Source: an uncultured Gammaproteobacteria bacterium (GTDB lineage: Bacteria; Pseudomonadota; Gammaproteobacteria; UBA9214). From it: a stretch of DNA of 19,759 nucleotides. Made by a program: the position numbers and the translations under genes. Shown in pieces: positions 1 through 8,432 of the stretch. Every line of letters begins with the position of its first letter. Positions within the stretch are counted from its first letter, which is position 1. Location of the stretch: NCBI GenBank assembly GCA_905480065.1, contig CAJQOV010000142.1:1-19759 (forward strand), read 5' to 3'. The notes beneath the pieces are model-generated. The model saw only the letters and a list, made by a program, of their open reading frames with translations, was not told where the DNA came from and ran no database searches.

Positions 1-19
1 TGCTCTGACACCGTTTCTT
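1..19. repeat. Edge of a REP-like element (CTCTGACACC core)
   Basis: The first 19 bases match 8293-8311 at 18 of 19 positions (A to G at one site). The latter is the right arm of the complete palindromic element at 8231-8308. The copy lies just past the stop codon of the dehydrogenase gene and is cut by the window edge, so its partner arm, if present, is outside. This is seen directly; the assignment to a mobile REP-like family is inferred from the other copies. Confidence 0.6.
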
Positions 20-26
20 GATTTCT

Positions 27-3000
27 TTACAGCAGCACCCGCTCCACGCCACCGCTCTTCACCCGCTCAATGAAATCCTTCTGCCAGTGGTCGCCGAGCA
101 GGCGGTTGGCCAGCTCCACCACGATGTAATCGATCTCCAGGCCGGTATCGTCGGCGTAGCGCGACAAGCCCTGTTGGCAGGCCGGGCAACTGGTGAGCAT
201 CTTCACATTGCCGGCGACGGCGCGGTCAGCGCCGGTGAGGCTGTTGATCCCCTGCTGGAGTTCTTCCTGTTTGCGGAAGCGGACCTGCGTCGCGATATCC
301 GGGCGCGACACCGCCATGGTGCCGGCCTCGCCGCAGCAACGGTCCGACAGCTGCACGTCCTGCCCGAGTAATTTTGCCGCCACAGCAGTGGGACTATGGG
401 TCTTCATGGGCGTGTGACAGGGGTCGTGATACAGGTACTGCACGTCGTCCACGCCGTCGGTGCTGACACCCTTTTCCATCAGGTATTCGTGAATGTCGAG
501 CAGGCGGCAGCCGGGGAATATCTTGTCGAACTCGTATCCCATGAGCTGATCCATGCAGGTCCCGCAGGAGACGAGCACGGTTTTGATGTCCATGTAATTG
601 AGCGTGTTCGCCACCCGGTGGAACAAGACCCGGTTGTCGGTGCTCATCTTGCGACCACGCTCGGCATCCCCCCCCGAGGTTTGCGGATAGCCGCAGCACA
701 GATATCCCGGCGGCAGTACGGTCTGGGCACCGACCTCGTAGAGCATGGCCAGCGTAGCCAGGCCGATCTGACTGAACAGCCGTTCCGAACCACACCCGGG
801 AAAATAGAACACCGCATCCGATTCATCGGTGACCCTGGTCGGGTCGCGCAGGATCGGTACCAGTTTGCTGTCCTCGACCCCGAGCAGTGCACGCATGGTC
901 CGGGTCGGCAGGCCGCCGGGCATCGGCTTGTTCACGAAATTGACGACTTGCGCCTTGATGGGCATGGCGCCAGTGGTTGCGCGGGGCACACTGCCATTGC
1001 TACCGATCCCCAAACGCCGGGCGAACTGATAGGCGAGCCGCTGACCCTGATAACCCCACTCGATCATCACCTTGCGCACCAGTTTTATGGTGCGCGGATC
1101 GGTGATGTTGAGGAAGGCCATGGCCGCCCAGGTCACCGGACTGGAACGCTTCTGGCCGCGCGCACGCAGGATATTGCGCATGCGGATGGAGACATCGCCG
1201 AAGTCGATGTTGACCGGGCAGGGATTGAGACACTTGTGGCAGACCGTGCAATGGTCGGCCACATCGTTCATCTCGTTGAAATGACGGGTGGAAATACCGC
1301 GGCGGGTCTGCTCCTCATAGAGAAAGGCCTCGATGATCAGACCGGTGGCCAGGATCTTGTTGCGCGGCGAATACAACAGGTTCGCGCGCGGTATGTGGGT
1401 GTTGCACACCGGCTTGCATTTACCGCAGCGCAGACAGTTGCGGATGTCGTTGTTGAGCTCGCCCAGCTCGCTATCTTCCAGCAGCAGCGCCTCCTGCTGC
1501 ACCAGGCGTAACGAGGGTGTATAGGCATTTTCCAGGCCGGAACCGGCCAGCAGCTTGCCGGCATTGAAGTGATTTTGCGGATCGACCTTCTGCTTGTAGG
1601 CAGTGAACGCATCGATGACCGACGCATCCAGGTAGCGGATCTTGGTGATACCAATGCCGTGCTCGCCGGAGATAACGCCGCCCAGCGCAATGGCCAGCGC
1701 CATCACGCGATCGACGATGCGTTCCGCTTCATGCAGCATCTGGTAATCGTTGGAGTTGACCGGAATGTTGGTATGCACATTGCCGTCGCCAGCATGCATA
1801 TGCGTTGCCGCGAACAGGCGGCTGGAACGGATACGCTTGTGGATCGCATCCAGTTGCGCCGAGACACCATCCCATTCGCGACCGGCAAAGATCTCCTTCA
1901 GGGGGCGTTCCACCTCGCGCCGATAGGAAATACGCAACTCGCGGCGCAGTAGCACTGCCAGCAAGGTAGCGCCGGGCTGCACCTGTTCGCGCAAACTGTC
2001 CGGCAGCAGTGTCGCGTGTGCCGCCGCCGGATGGTCAAGATTCTCCAGCAGCGTACGCCAGCGTTCCGCGACGTTGCGCAGGTGGCGCCGCGCCGCATCG
2101 GTCTTGGCGGCGACGATGGCGCGATTCTCCGCGCTGTCCTCGAATTCCGTATCGGTGCGGAGTTCGGGCAAATCACCGCCGAGATATTCGAGTACCGCGT
2201 CGATCATCGTCAGCTTGTTGCGCGTCGAATGCTCGATGTTGATGCGCTCGATCCCTTCCTCGTATTCCGCGAGACGTTCCAGCGGGATCACCACGTCCTC
2301 ATTGATCTTGAAGGCATTGGTATGCGCAGCGATGGCGGCAGTACGGGCGCGGTCCAGCCAGAAACGCCGGCGCGCCTCGGGACTGACGGCGATGAAACCC
2401 TCGGCACCGCGCGCATTGGCCATGCGCACCAGCGCCGAACAGGCATCGGCCACGGCATCTTCGTTGTCGCCCGAGACATCGATCAGCAACACCATTTTCG
2501 GCAACTCGCGCCGCGGCGCCTTGGTGCTGTAGCTCACCGCCTTGATATAGCGCTCGTCGAGGTGTTCCAGGCCGGACAGCAGCACGTCGTCGCGCGCATC
2601 CAGATAATGCTTGGTTTCGACGATGGCCGGGACTGCGCGGTGCAGGTCGCTGCCGAAGAACTCCAGGCAGAGGGTGCGGGTGAACTGCGGCATGCGATGC
2701 AGCACGAACACCGCCGAGGTGATCAGGCCATCGCAGCCTTCCTTCTGGATGCCGGGCAGGCCGCCGAGGAACTTGTCAGTGACATCCTTGCCCAGTCCCA
2801 GTTTGCGTAGTGCGCTGCCGGGCATCTGCAGCAGTTCGGGTTCGCCGCTGCGCGTGCGTCCGTCGCGGTCATAGCGGGTAATACGGAAAATCACTGTCGC
2901 CTGATCGTGGATCTTGCCGAGATTGTGGTTGAGGCGCTCGACCTCCAGCCATTGTGCCTGCGGCGTTACCATGCGCCAGGACACCAGATTGTCGAGCGTG

Positions 3001-3878
3001 GTACCCCAGAGCACAGCCTTCTTGCCACCGGCGTTCATGGACACATTGCCGCCGATGGTGGAGGCATCCTGCGAGGTCGGGTCGACCGCAAACACGTACC
3101 CGGCCGCCTCGGCCTTTTCTGCGACGCGGCGGGTGATTACCCCGGCGCCGCTGCGTACCGTGGCGACTTCGTGCTCGACGCCTTCGATACGGCGCAGCTC
3201 GACCTGGCTCAAGGCCTCGAGCTTTTCGGTGTTGATGACGGCGCTGTTGCCGGATAGCGGGACGGCACTGCCGGTATAACCGGTTCCGCCGCCACGCGGG
3301 ATAATGGTCAGGCCCAGCTCGATGCAGGCGGCAACCACCGCGCAGACCTCATCTTCCGTATCCGGGCTCACAACGACGAACGGCATTTCGACACGCCAGT
3401 CGGTGGCATCGGTTGCATGCGAAACCCGCGCCAGGCCACCGAAGTCGATATTGTCGGCGCGGGTCACCCGCCCCAGGCGGCGGCGGATACGCCGGCGCAA
3501 CTCGTGCGCCTGAGGAAACCAGGACTCGAAACGCTTGACCACATCGCGCGCCCGCGCGACCAGTGCGAGCGCCTGCGCATTGTCTCCGGCACGCGCGACG
3601 ATCTGGTCCAGCCGGTGATGCAGCGCGTGCACCAACGAGCCCCAGCGCTTCTTGTTGTCGAGGAGATCGTCCTGGATATAGGGATTACGGTCGATGACCC
3701 ACATGTCGCCCAGCACTTCGAACAGCATGCGTGCCGAGCGGCCCGTCTTGCGCGAACCACGCAGTTCATTGAGCACCTCCCACATGTCCACGCCGAGATA
3801 GCGGATCACGATCTCGCGATCGGAGAACGAGGTGTAGTTATAGGGAATCTCGCGAATGCGAATGGGGTTCTGGGTCAT
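27..3878 (-). CDS. FAD/Fe-S D-2-hydroxyacid dehydrogenase fusion (DUF3683, FAD-oxidase, 4Fe-4S, CCG domains)
   Basis: The 1283-residue protein joins what are separate GlcD-like and GlpC/GlcF-like subunits elsewhere. In order: a DUF3683-type N-terminus (about 1-150); an FAD_binding_4 domain around 165-310 with the pyrophosphate-binding segment PRGGGTGYTG near 195; an FAD-oxidase C domain with HMHAGDGNVHTN near 696 and SGEHGIG further on; two 4Fe-4S motifs, CLRCGKCKPVC near 816 and CTVCHKCLNPCP near 880; and two CCG cysteine-rich domains (FPGCG near 1027, CCGYPQ near 1062, HDPCHTP near 1152, CCGEAGTM near 1182). All key cysteines are present, so it looks functional. Family knowledge: such enzymes oxidise D-lactate or related 2-hydroxyacids and pass electrons to the quinone pool, usually at the inner face of the cytoplasmic membrane. 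The exact substrate cannot be read from the sequence. No signal peptide is seen. The ATG at 3878 has no strong Shine-Dalgarno, but the family N-terminus begins there. It is a single-gene unit with a likely FNR-type promoter upstream. Confidence 0.93.
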   Translation of the reverse strand: MTQNPIRIREIPYNYTSFSDREIVIRYLGVDMWEVLNELRGSRKTGRSARMLFEVLGDMWVIDRNPYIQDDLLDNKKRWGSLVHALHHRLDQIVARAGDNAQALALVARARDVVKRFESWFPQAHELRRRIRRRLGRVTRADNIDFGGLARVSHATDATDWRVEMPFVVVSPDTEDEVCAVVAACIELGLTIIPRGGGTGYTGSAVPLSGNSAVINTEKLEALSQVELRRIEGVEHEVATVRSGAGVITRRVAEKAEAAGYVFAVDPTSQDASTIGGNVSMNAGGKKAVLWGTTLDNLVSWRMVTPQAQWLEVERLNHNLGKIHDQATVIFRITRYDRDGRTRSGEPELLQMPGSALRKLGLGKDVTDKFLGGLPGIQKEGCDGLITSAVFVLHRMPQFTRTLCLEFFGSDLHRAVPAIVETKHYLDARDDVLLSGLEHLDERYIKAVSYSTKAPRRELPKMVLLIDVSGDNEDAVADACSALVRMANARGAEGFIAVSPEARRRFWLDRARTAAIAAHTNAFKINEDVVIPLERLAEYEEGIERINIEHSTRNKLTMIDAVLEYLGGDLPELRTDTEFEDSAENRAIVAAKTDAARRHLRNVAERWRTLLENLDHPAAAHATLLPDSLREQVQPGATLLAVLLRRELRISYRREVERPLKEIFAGREWDGVSAQLDAIHKRIRSSRLFAATHMHAGDGNVHTNIPVNSNDYQMLHEAERIVDRVMALAIALGGVISGEHGIGITKIRYLDASVIDAFTAYKQKVDPQNHFNAGKLLAGSGLENAYTPSLRLVQQEALLLEDSELGELNNDIRNCLRCGKCKPVCNTHIPRANLLYSPRNKILATGLIIEAFLYEEQTRRGISTRHFNEMNDVADHCTVCHKCLNPCPVNIDFGDVSIRMRNILRARGQKRSSPVTWAAMAFLNITDPRTIKLVRKVMIEWGYQGQRLAYQFARRLGIGSNGSVPRATTGAMPIKAQVVNFVNKPMPGGLPTRTMRALLGVEDSKLVPILRDPTRVTDESDAVFYFPGCGSERLFSQIGLATLAMLYEVGAQTVLPPGYLCCGYPQTSGGDAERGRKMSTDNRVLFHRVANTLNYMDIKTVLVSCGTCMDQLMGYEFDKIFPGCRLLDIHEYLMEKGVSTDGVDDVQYLYHDPCHTPMKTHSPTAVAAKLLGQDVQLSDRCCGEAGTMAVSRPDIATQVRFRKQEELQQGINSLTGADRAVAGNVKMLTSCPACQQGLSRYADDTGLEIDYIVVELANRLLGDHWQKDFIERVKSGGVERVLL

Positions 3879-3939
3879 GCGAATCTAACAGGCATCAGAT
3901 ACGGAGTGCGGCTTGAACCGTCAACGGTAGTATGCGGAC

Positions 3940-3980
3940 ATTCTAGCACCTGGCGGCACCTGCCGTCTGATGTGCATCAA
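3940..3980 (-). promoter_or_regulatory. Predicted FNR-type class II promoter of the FAD/Fe-S dehydrogenase
   Basis: On the minus strand 3980-3967 reads TTGATGCACATCAG, which matches 9 of the 10 defined bases of the FNR/ANR consensus TTGATNNNNATCAA. Downstream is TAGAAT (3945-3940), a 5 of 6 match to the -10 hexamer, preceded by TG one base upstream (extended -10). If transcription starts at about 3933, the box is centred near -40.5, almost exactly the -41.5 of class II FNR-activated promoters, and no good -35 is present, as expected. A second candidate, TTGACG followed 17 bases later by TATCTG (about 3922-3894), is weaker. Seen: the motifs and spacing. Inferred: oxygen-responsive control. Confidence 0.55.
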
Positions 3981-4597
3981 GACCCGGTCTGCTGCCAGGT
4001 CTTCGGATCCACAATATCAAAAGGGAATAATCTGCCAATAGCCAGGGAAGTTCCGAATACTTCGTGTTCTGTCATTCACCGCAAGCGGGAATCCATGGTA
4101 CCGACTACCGGGATGTCCGCCGCAGCCTGCCCTCGACGCAGATCGGGGGCGGACAGGAAGTGACTTTTCTCCCTCAGGGCAACCAGGACAATTGAGAGAT
4201 TTCCCGTTCATTGACCGATTTGAAGGGCAAGGGTTACACCGAGGAGCAGATCAGAGCTATTCCCATGGCGCATCAGGCCGGAACCTGGGGGCTTACTTTT
4301 GAGGGGGGAGCGACTGTGAGGTGAGCAGTGGCATTGGCTCCACTGGGATGGGCTGGATCGGACCTCCTGGTCGATCGCAGTCATAGGATAACCGACTCAT
4401 GGCATCACTTCGGATTCGCCTTCAAGGAATGACCTGATGCCATCCATCTCAATGACTTTAATAACGGCGTCCAGCGCTTCCTGGTCGGTACGGACGAGCC
4501 TTGCGCCAGGTCGTGTGTTAGAATTGATGCACACTTGGTTCACTGTAGCTGGCCTAACTTGCTGGCCTGCATAGTTAATAAAAAACAAATAAAATAT
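3981..4597. other. Intergenic region with decayed fragments, no convincing gene
   Basis: About 600 bases separate the dehydrogenase promoter and the multicopper oxidase. At 4074-4092 there is an imperfect palindrome (ATTCACCGC, AA, GCGGGAAT) like the common proteobacterial repeat that forms ATTCCCGC/GCGGGAAT hairpins. At 4211-4324 (plus) a 37-codon open frame starting TTG contains KGYTEEQIRAI, a helix-like segment that I cannot assign; it may be a gene fragment. A minus frame at 4397-4588 has only a TTG start, no ribosome site and no recognised similarity. The rest shows nothing I can name. Confidence 0.4.
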
Positions 4598-4608
4598 GAG
4601 GTGTAATC

Positions 4609-7600
4609 ATGCCGTTCATGCATGCCGCTTCCATGTGCTGGGCTGGGTTGCTTGTTCGCACCCTGTCCGTTGTCATCGCGCTGTCGATGCTTCCGCTAAC
4701 CGCCCGCGCGGCCACAGCAATCATCAATCCAGGCCAGGACAACACCCTGGCCCAGGAGCTGCCAGATAACAGTTCCGGGTCCTGTGTCGCTCTGTTTTCA
4801 GGTATGACGGACAACAACGTTGCCCGGCGCGCGCTGCTGAAATTCGATATTGCCGGGAATATCCCCCCGGGCTCCACTATCAACAGTGTCACCCTGGGCA
4901 TGACCGTGACGCGTGGCAGCAACCATGCCGACGCCGTGATGACCCTGCACCGTGTGACCACCGGCTGGGGGGAGGGCAGCAATGGCTGCGGGGTGCGTGG
5001 CGGTGGTCAGGGTGAGCCGGCCGTTGCCGGGGCGGCCACCTGGCTCTCCGCCCTGCACAATCAGGCGCCCGCCTGGGGGACGCCTGGCGGGGACTATATT
5101 GCCGTCGCCAGCGGTAGCACGCTCGTCAATGGCACGGCACCGGTCTGGCCCAGTACGACATCCATGGTCAGCGATGTCCAGGACTGGCTGGATAACCCGG
5201 CGACCAACTATGGCTGGATCCTGGTCGGTGACGAAGCCAGTCCCACCACGGCACGCCGCTTCGACAGCCGTGAAGGTGCATCCGGGCCTGCACTGGTGGT
5301 GGACTTTACCCCGTCCGGACCGGTGGAGGCGTGTTGCGAGGCGAATGGAGACTGCTCACTGACGGTCCAGGGCCTGTGCAGCAACACACCGCTCCCCGGG
5401 GTGACTTCCTGCCAGCCCAACCAGTGCCCGCAGCCAACCGGAGCCTGCTGCAACCTGGATGAAAGTTGCTCGGACAGCGTCGACCGGCTGGTCTGTGAGA
5501 TCGCCGGTGGCAACTTCCAGGGGGGTAGTAGCAGTTGCAGCCAGGGCAATGTCGACTGCGGCCTGACACCGTTTGTTGAACCGTTGCCGATCCCGGCGAT
5601 CCTGCAACCGACCGGCACCCGGGCCGATGGGGTTCCGCAATATACGGTCTCGGTGCAGGCTACGACCCAGACTGTCCATCCCGAGCTGCCCGCTACCGAT
5701 CTGTGGGCCTACAACGGCGCCTGGCCGGGAGCGACCATTGTCGCCACCAGGGACCAGCCTGTCGAGGTCACTTACATCAATAACCTGCCGGCAGGCGGGG
5801 GCGGCAACCGCGGCAACAGCCTGCTGGAGGTGGATACCTGTGCCCACGGCCCCAACGACTGGGGAAATTCCAAGCGTATCGTCACACACTTGCACGGTGG
5901 ACATGTCCCGGCTCGCTTCGACGGTCAGCCGGAGTACACCCTGCTGCCTGGCGAGCTGGATGTTTACGAGTACCCCAACACACAGGATGCCAGCACGCTC
6001 TGGTACCACGACCATGCGCTGGGCATCACCCGGTTGAACGTCTACGGCGGCATGGCCGGCTTCTACCTGCTCGCCGATGCCGAGGACACACTGGGCCCGA
6101 ACAATGCCTTCGGCCTGCCAAGCGGACAGTACGAGATTGGCCTGGCGATCCAGGACCGCACCTTCAACGTCGACGGTTCGCTGTTCTACAACGCCCAGCT
6201 CGAAGACGCCTTCAAGGGTGACAAGATCGTCGTCAACGGCAAGGTCTGGCCTTACCTCAACGTCGACAAGGGCAAGTACCGCTTCCGCATCCTCAACGGC
6301 TCGCAGTCGCGCGAGTACCACCTGCGGCTGGAGAACATTACCACCCCGGGCAACGATCCGGACTTCATCCTGGTCGGCACCGATCTCGGTCTGATTGATG
6401 CCCCAGTCAACCTGGGTAATGACATCGGCATCCAGGCCCCGGGAGAGCGCATGGACATGGTGGTCGATTTCTCCGGCTTCCCGGCCGGCACCGAGATCAT
6501 TCTGCGCAATGATGAGCTGACGCCACCGCGGCTGCCGAATGTCATGAAGTTCATCGTAACCAGTCAGCCGGGCTACACCGGCAACCTGACCCCGACGCTG
6601 CGTCCGGTGATCCCGCTGGTTGATGGCTCGGAAGATGTCACGCGTTACTTCCGGTTGGCCAAGGGGCTGGCGGCCTGTTCCAACGATCCCGGTCGTACCC
6701 TCAACGAGTGGCTGGTGGAATCCCTGGACGGGCCGGGCGGCAACGTGATCGGCATGCACTGGGATGACCTGTCCGACTTCCCGATCCTGGGTAACCGTGA
6801 GGTCTGGGAGTTCGAGAACCCGACTAACTCCATGCACCCGATGCACGTGCACCTGGTGAAGTTTCAGATTCTCGATAAGACCGACCTCACCACTGGTCAG
6901 CCAATTCCGCTGGAGCCGTGGGAGCTGAATACCTGGAAGGACATCGTGCGGATACCTGCCCAGTCGAAAGCACGCATTATCATGGATTTCACGGATTACC
7001 TCGGAAAGTTCCCGCAGCACTGTCACATCCTCGATCACGAGGATCACGAAATGATGCGGCAGTTCCAGACCACCAATGACCCGGCCTACTGCAATAACAA
7101 CGGGACCTGTGACCCGGCCGAGGACTGCGTGAGCTGTCCGGCGGACTGTGCCCAGGTCAGTGGCGCCCTGTGTGGCAACGGTCTGTGCGAAGGCGGTGAC
7201 GGCGAGAACTGCGCCACCTGTCCGGCGGACTGCGCCGGCAAGCAGAGCGGCTCGGCATCCAAACAGTTCTGCTGTGGCTTCGACGACGGTCAGGTTATCA
7301 ATGCAGTCGGTTGTGGTATCGATGTCAGCGATAACCGCTGCATCGATGCCAGCGCCAGTCTTTTCTGCAGGACAAGTACGCGTGTCCTGGCGTGTTGTGG
7401 CGACAAGCTCTGCGAGGGTGCGGAGACCGTCTCCAGCTGCTATATCGACTGTGATCCGGCTGCCTGCACGCCCTCCGAGCCGGGTGTGGAATACAACTGC
7501 AGTGACGGTACAGACAACGACTGTGACGCCTTGGTCGATGGCAATGATCCGGACTGTACCGACTCGGACGGTGACGGACTGACCGATGCCTACGAGATCA

Positions 7601-8046
7601 ATATACTCGGGACCAATCCCGCCAGCGTTGATACCGATGGCGATGGCCTTGTCGATGGCAACAGTGCTGTGGTGCTGATCGTTGATTACCCCCAGGGGAT
7701 TGATACTGATGCAGACGGGTATGCAGAGGGCGAGCAGACACTCGGTAGCAGCGCAACACTGGCCGACAGTGATGGTGACCTGTTGAATGACGGCCTGGAG
7801 GTCGCCAATGGAACAGATCCGCTCGACCCGGGCAGCTGGCCACTCCTGGCTGACGGGGATGTGGCGCCTTATGGCGTACCAGACAAGCAGCTGAATGCCG
7901 GTGACCTGACAGTTGCGATACGCCTTGCATTGGGACTGGAGACGACCCGGACACTGGAACTCGCACACTGCGATCTCGGCACCCCTGACGGTGTTATCAA
8001 TGTCGCAGATGTCATCCTGCTGATAAAGATGTTGCAGTCTCAATAG
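4609..8046 (+). CDS. Large secreted modular multicopper oxidase with dockerin-like C-terminus
   Basis: This 1145-residue protein begins with a signal peptide (about 1-34, ending TARA). ATG 4609 follows GAGGTG at 4598-4603 with 5 bases between. Modules: a DNRLRE/CBM-like beta domain (about 35-242); two short Cys-rich repeats starting ACCEANGDC and ACCNLDESC (about 245-320); the multicopper oxidase core (about 325-825); a second Cys-rich region (about 828-960); thrombospondin type 3-like Asp-rich calcium repeats (DSDGDGLTD near 985); and a dockerin type I-like pair of loops to the end. All four copper motifs are present: H427-L-H429-G, W465-Y-H467-D-H469, H743-P-M-H746-V-H748, and HCHILDHEDHEM with C805, H810 and axial M815. 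The core resembles CotA/bilirubin-oxidase-type laccases, which oxidise phenols, metals or bilirubin with O2. The substrate here is unknown; Mn(II) or phenolics are guesses. It is about twice the usual length of the family. It has no operon partner. Confidence 0.9.
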   Translation: MPFMHAASMCWAGLLVRTLSVVIALSMLPLTARAATAIINPGQDNTLAQELPDNSSGSCVALFSGMTDNNVARRALLKFDIAGNIPPGSTINSVTLGMTVTRGSNHADAVMTLHRVTTGWGEGSNGCGVRGGGQGEPAVAGAATWLSALHNQAPAWGTPGGDYIAVASGSTLVNGTAPVWPSTTSMVSDVQDWLDNPATNYGWILVGDEASPTTARRFDSREGASGPALVVDFTPSGPVEACCEANGDCSLTVQGLCSNTPLPGVTSCQPNQCPQPTGACCNLDESCSDSVDRLVCEIAGGNFQGGSSSCSQGNVDCGLTPFVEPLPIPAILQPTGTRADGVPQYTVSVQATTQTVHPELPATDLWAYNGAWPGATIVATRDQPVEVTYINNLPAGGGGNRGNSLLEVDTCAHGPNDWGNSKRIVTHLHGGHVPARFDGQPEYTLLPGELDVYEYPNTQDASTLWYHDHALGITRLNVYGGMAGFYLLADAEDTLGPNNAFGLPSGQYEIGLAIQDRTFNVDGSLFYNAQLEDAFKGDKIVVNGKVWPYLNVDKGKYRFRILNGSQSREYHLRLENITTPGNDPDFILVGTDLGLIDAPVNLGNDIGIQAPGERMDMVVDFSGFPAGTEIILRNDELTPPRLPNVMKFIVTSQPGYTGNLTPTLRPVIPLVDGSEDVTRYFRLAKGLAACSNDPGRTLNEWLVESLDGPGGNVIGMHWDDLSDFPILGNREVWEFENPTNSMHPMHVHLVKFQILDKTDLTTGQPIPLEPWELNTWKDIVRIPAQSKARIIMDFTDYLGKFPQHCHILDHEDHEMMRQFQTTNDPAYCNNNGTCDPAEDCVSCPADCAQVSGALCGNGLCEGGDGENCATCPADCAGKQSGSASKQFCCGFDDGQVINAVGCGIDVSDNRCIDASASLFCRTSTRVLACCGDKLCEGAETVSSCYIDCDPAACTPSEPGVEYNCSDGTDNDCDALVDGNDPDCTDSDGDGLTDAYEINILGTNPASVDTDGDGLVDGNSAVVLIVDYPQGIDTDADGYAEGEQTLGSSATLADSDGDLLNDGLEVANGTDPLDPGSWPLLADGDVAPYGVPDKQLNAGDLTVAIRLALGLETTRTLELAHCDLGTPDGVINVADVILLIKMLQSQ

Positions 8047-8230
8047 GCAGGGTGTTGGGAAAAACATCTGTACCCGGTGCCTGCCGACTCCACCCCTTCG
8101 GGGGCTGCGCCAGATTGTCCCTGCACCCGAGATGACCGAGGCGATAGCCAGGACAGTCAGCGATCTGGAAATGCCGGGGGAGGGCGCATCTCTTTTTCAA
8201 TCAATGCCGGCTGGGTGTATCGTCCTCGTG
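8047..8230. other. Gap after the oxidase gene with weak hairpins
   Basis: Directly at the oxidase stop, GGCAGG (8046-8051) can pair with CCTGCC (8080-8085), and CCCC TTC GGGG follows at 8093-8103. Either could act in transcription termination, but no T-run follows, so this is only a weak call. The rest up to the repeat at 8231 holds no gene I can support. Confidence 0.25.
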
Positions 8231-8308
8231 AAATATGGTGTCAGGGAAATATGGTGTCAGAGCACATTTGTTACTTATATTAGGATTAAATGTGCTCTGA
8301 CACCATTT
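8231..8308. repeat. REP/REPIN-like palindromic element, type A
   Basis: Two direct copies of aaatatggtgtcag (8231-8244 and 8247-8260, period 16) are followed by an inverted copy. The second copy extends into a perfect 19-bp stem, atggtgtcagagcacattt (8251-8269) pairing with 8288-8306, around an 18-base loop. The plan of direct, direct, inverted is the same as at 14231-14327, though the flanking bases differ. The core GTCAG / CTGAC is of the kind seen at ends of RAYT-associated repeats (from memory of such genomes). The element lies between the oxidase and the next gene; as RNA the stem could also stabilise or end a transcript. Confidence 0.75.
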
Positions 8309-8432
8309 CTTCCAACGGGCCGCAGCTTGTCCTCTTGCCAGCCTGACAGAGTTGCACTTACCTATTAAATTCACGGAATGATATATAGTTGGTCTACTCT
8401 TAATGGATTCATCCTGCGCGGAGGAAAATGAA

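Noticed and set aside
396..1511. A 371-codon plus-strand frame within the dehydrogenase gene
   Set aside because: It lies opposite the conserved Fe-S and CCG motifs of the minus-strand gene, and has no recognisable domain of its own.
4397..4588. Minus-strand frame of 63 codons before the oxidase gene
   Set aside because: TTG start, no ribosome-binding site, no recognised similarity, and it overlaps the leader of the oxidase gene.
5356..8067. A 903-codon open frame on the minus strand across the oxidase gene
   Set aside because: It is the GC-rich antisense of the multicopper oxidase, whose copper motifs and signal peptide are on the plus strand; the antisense product has no recognisable domain.
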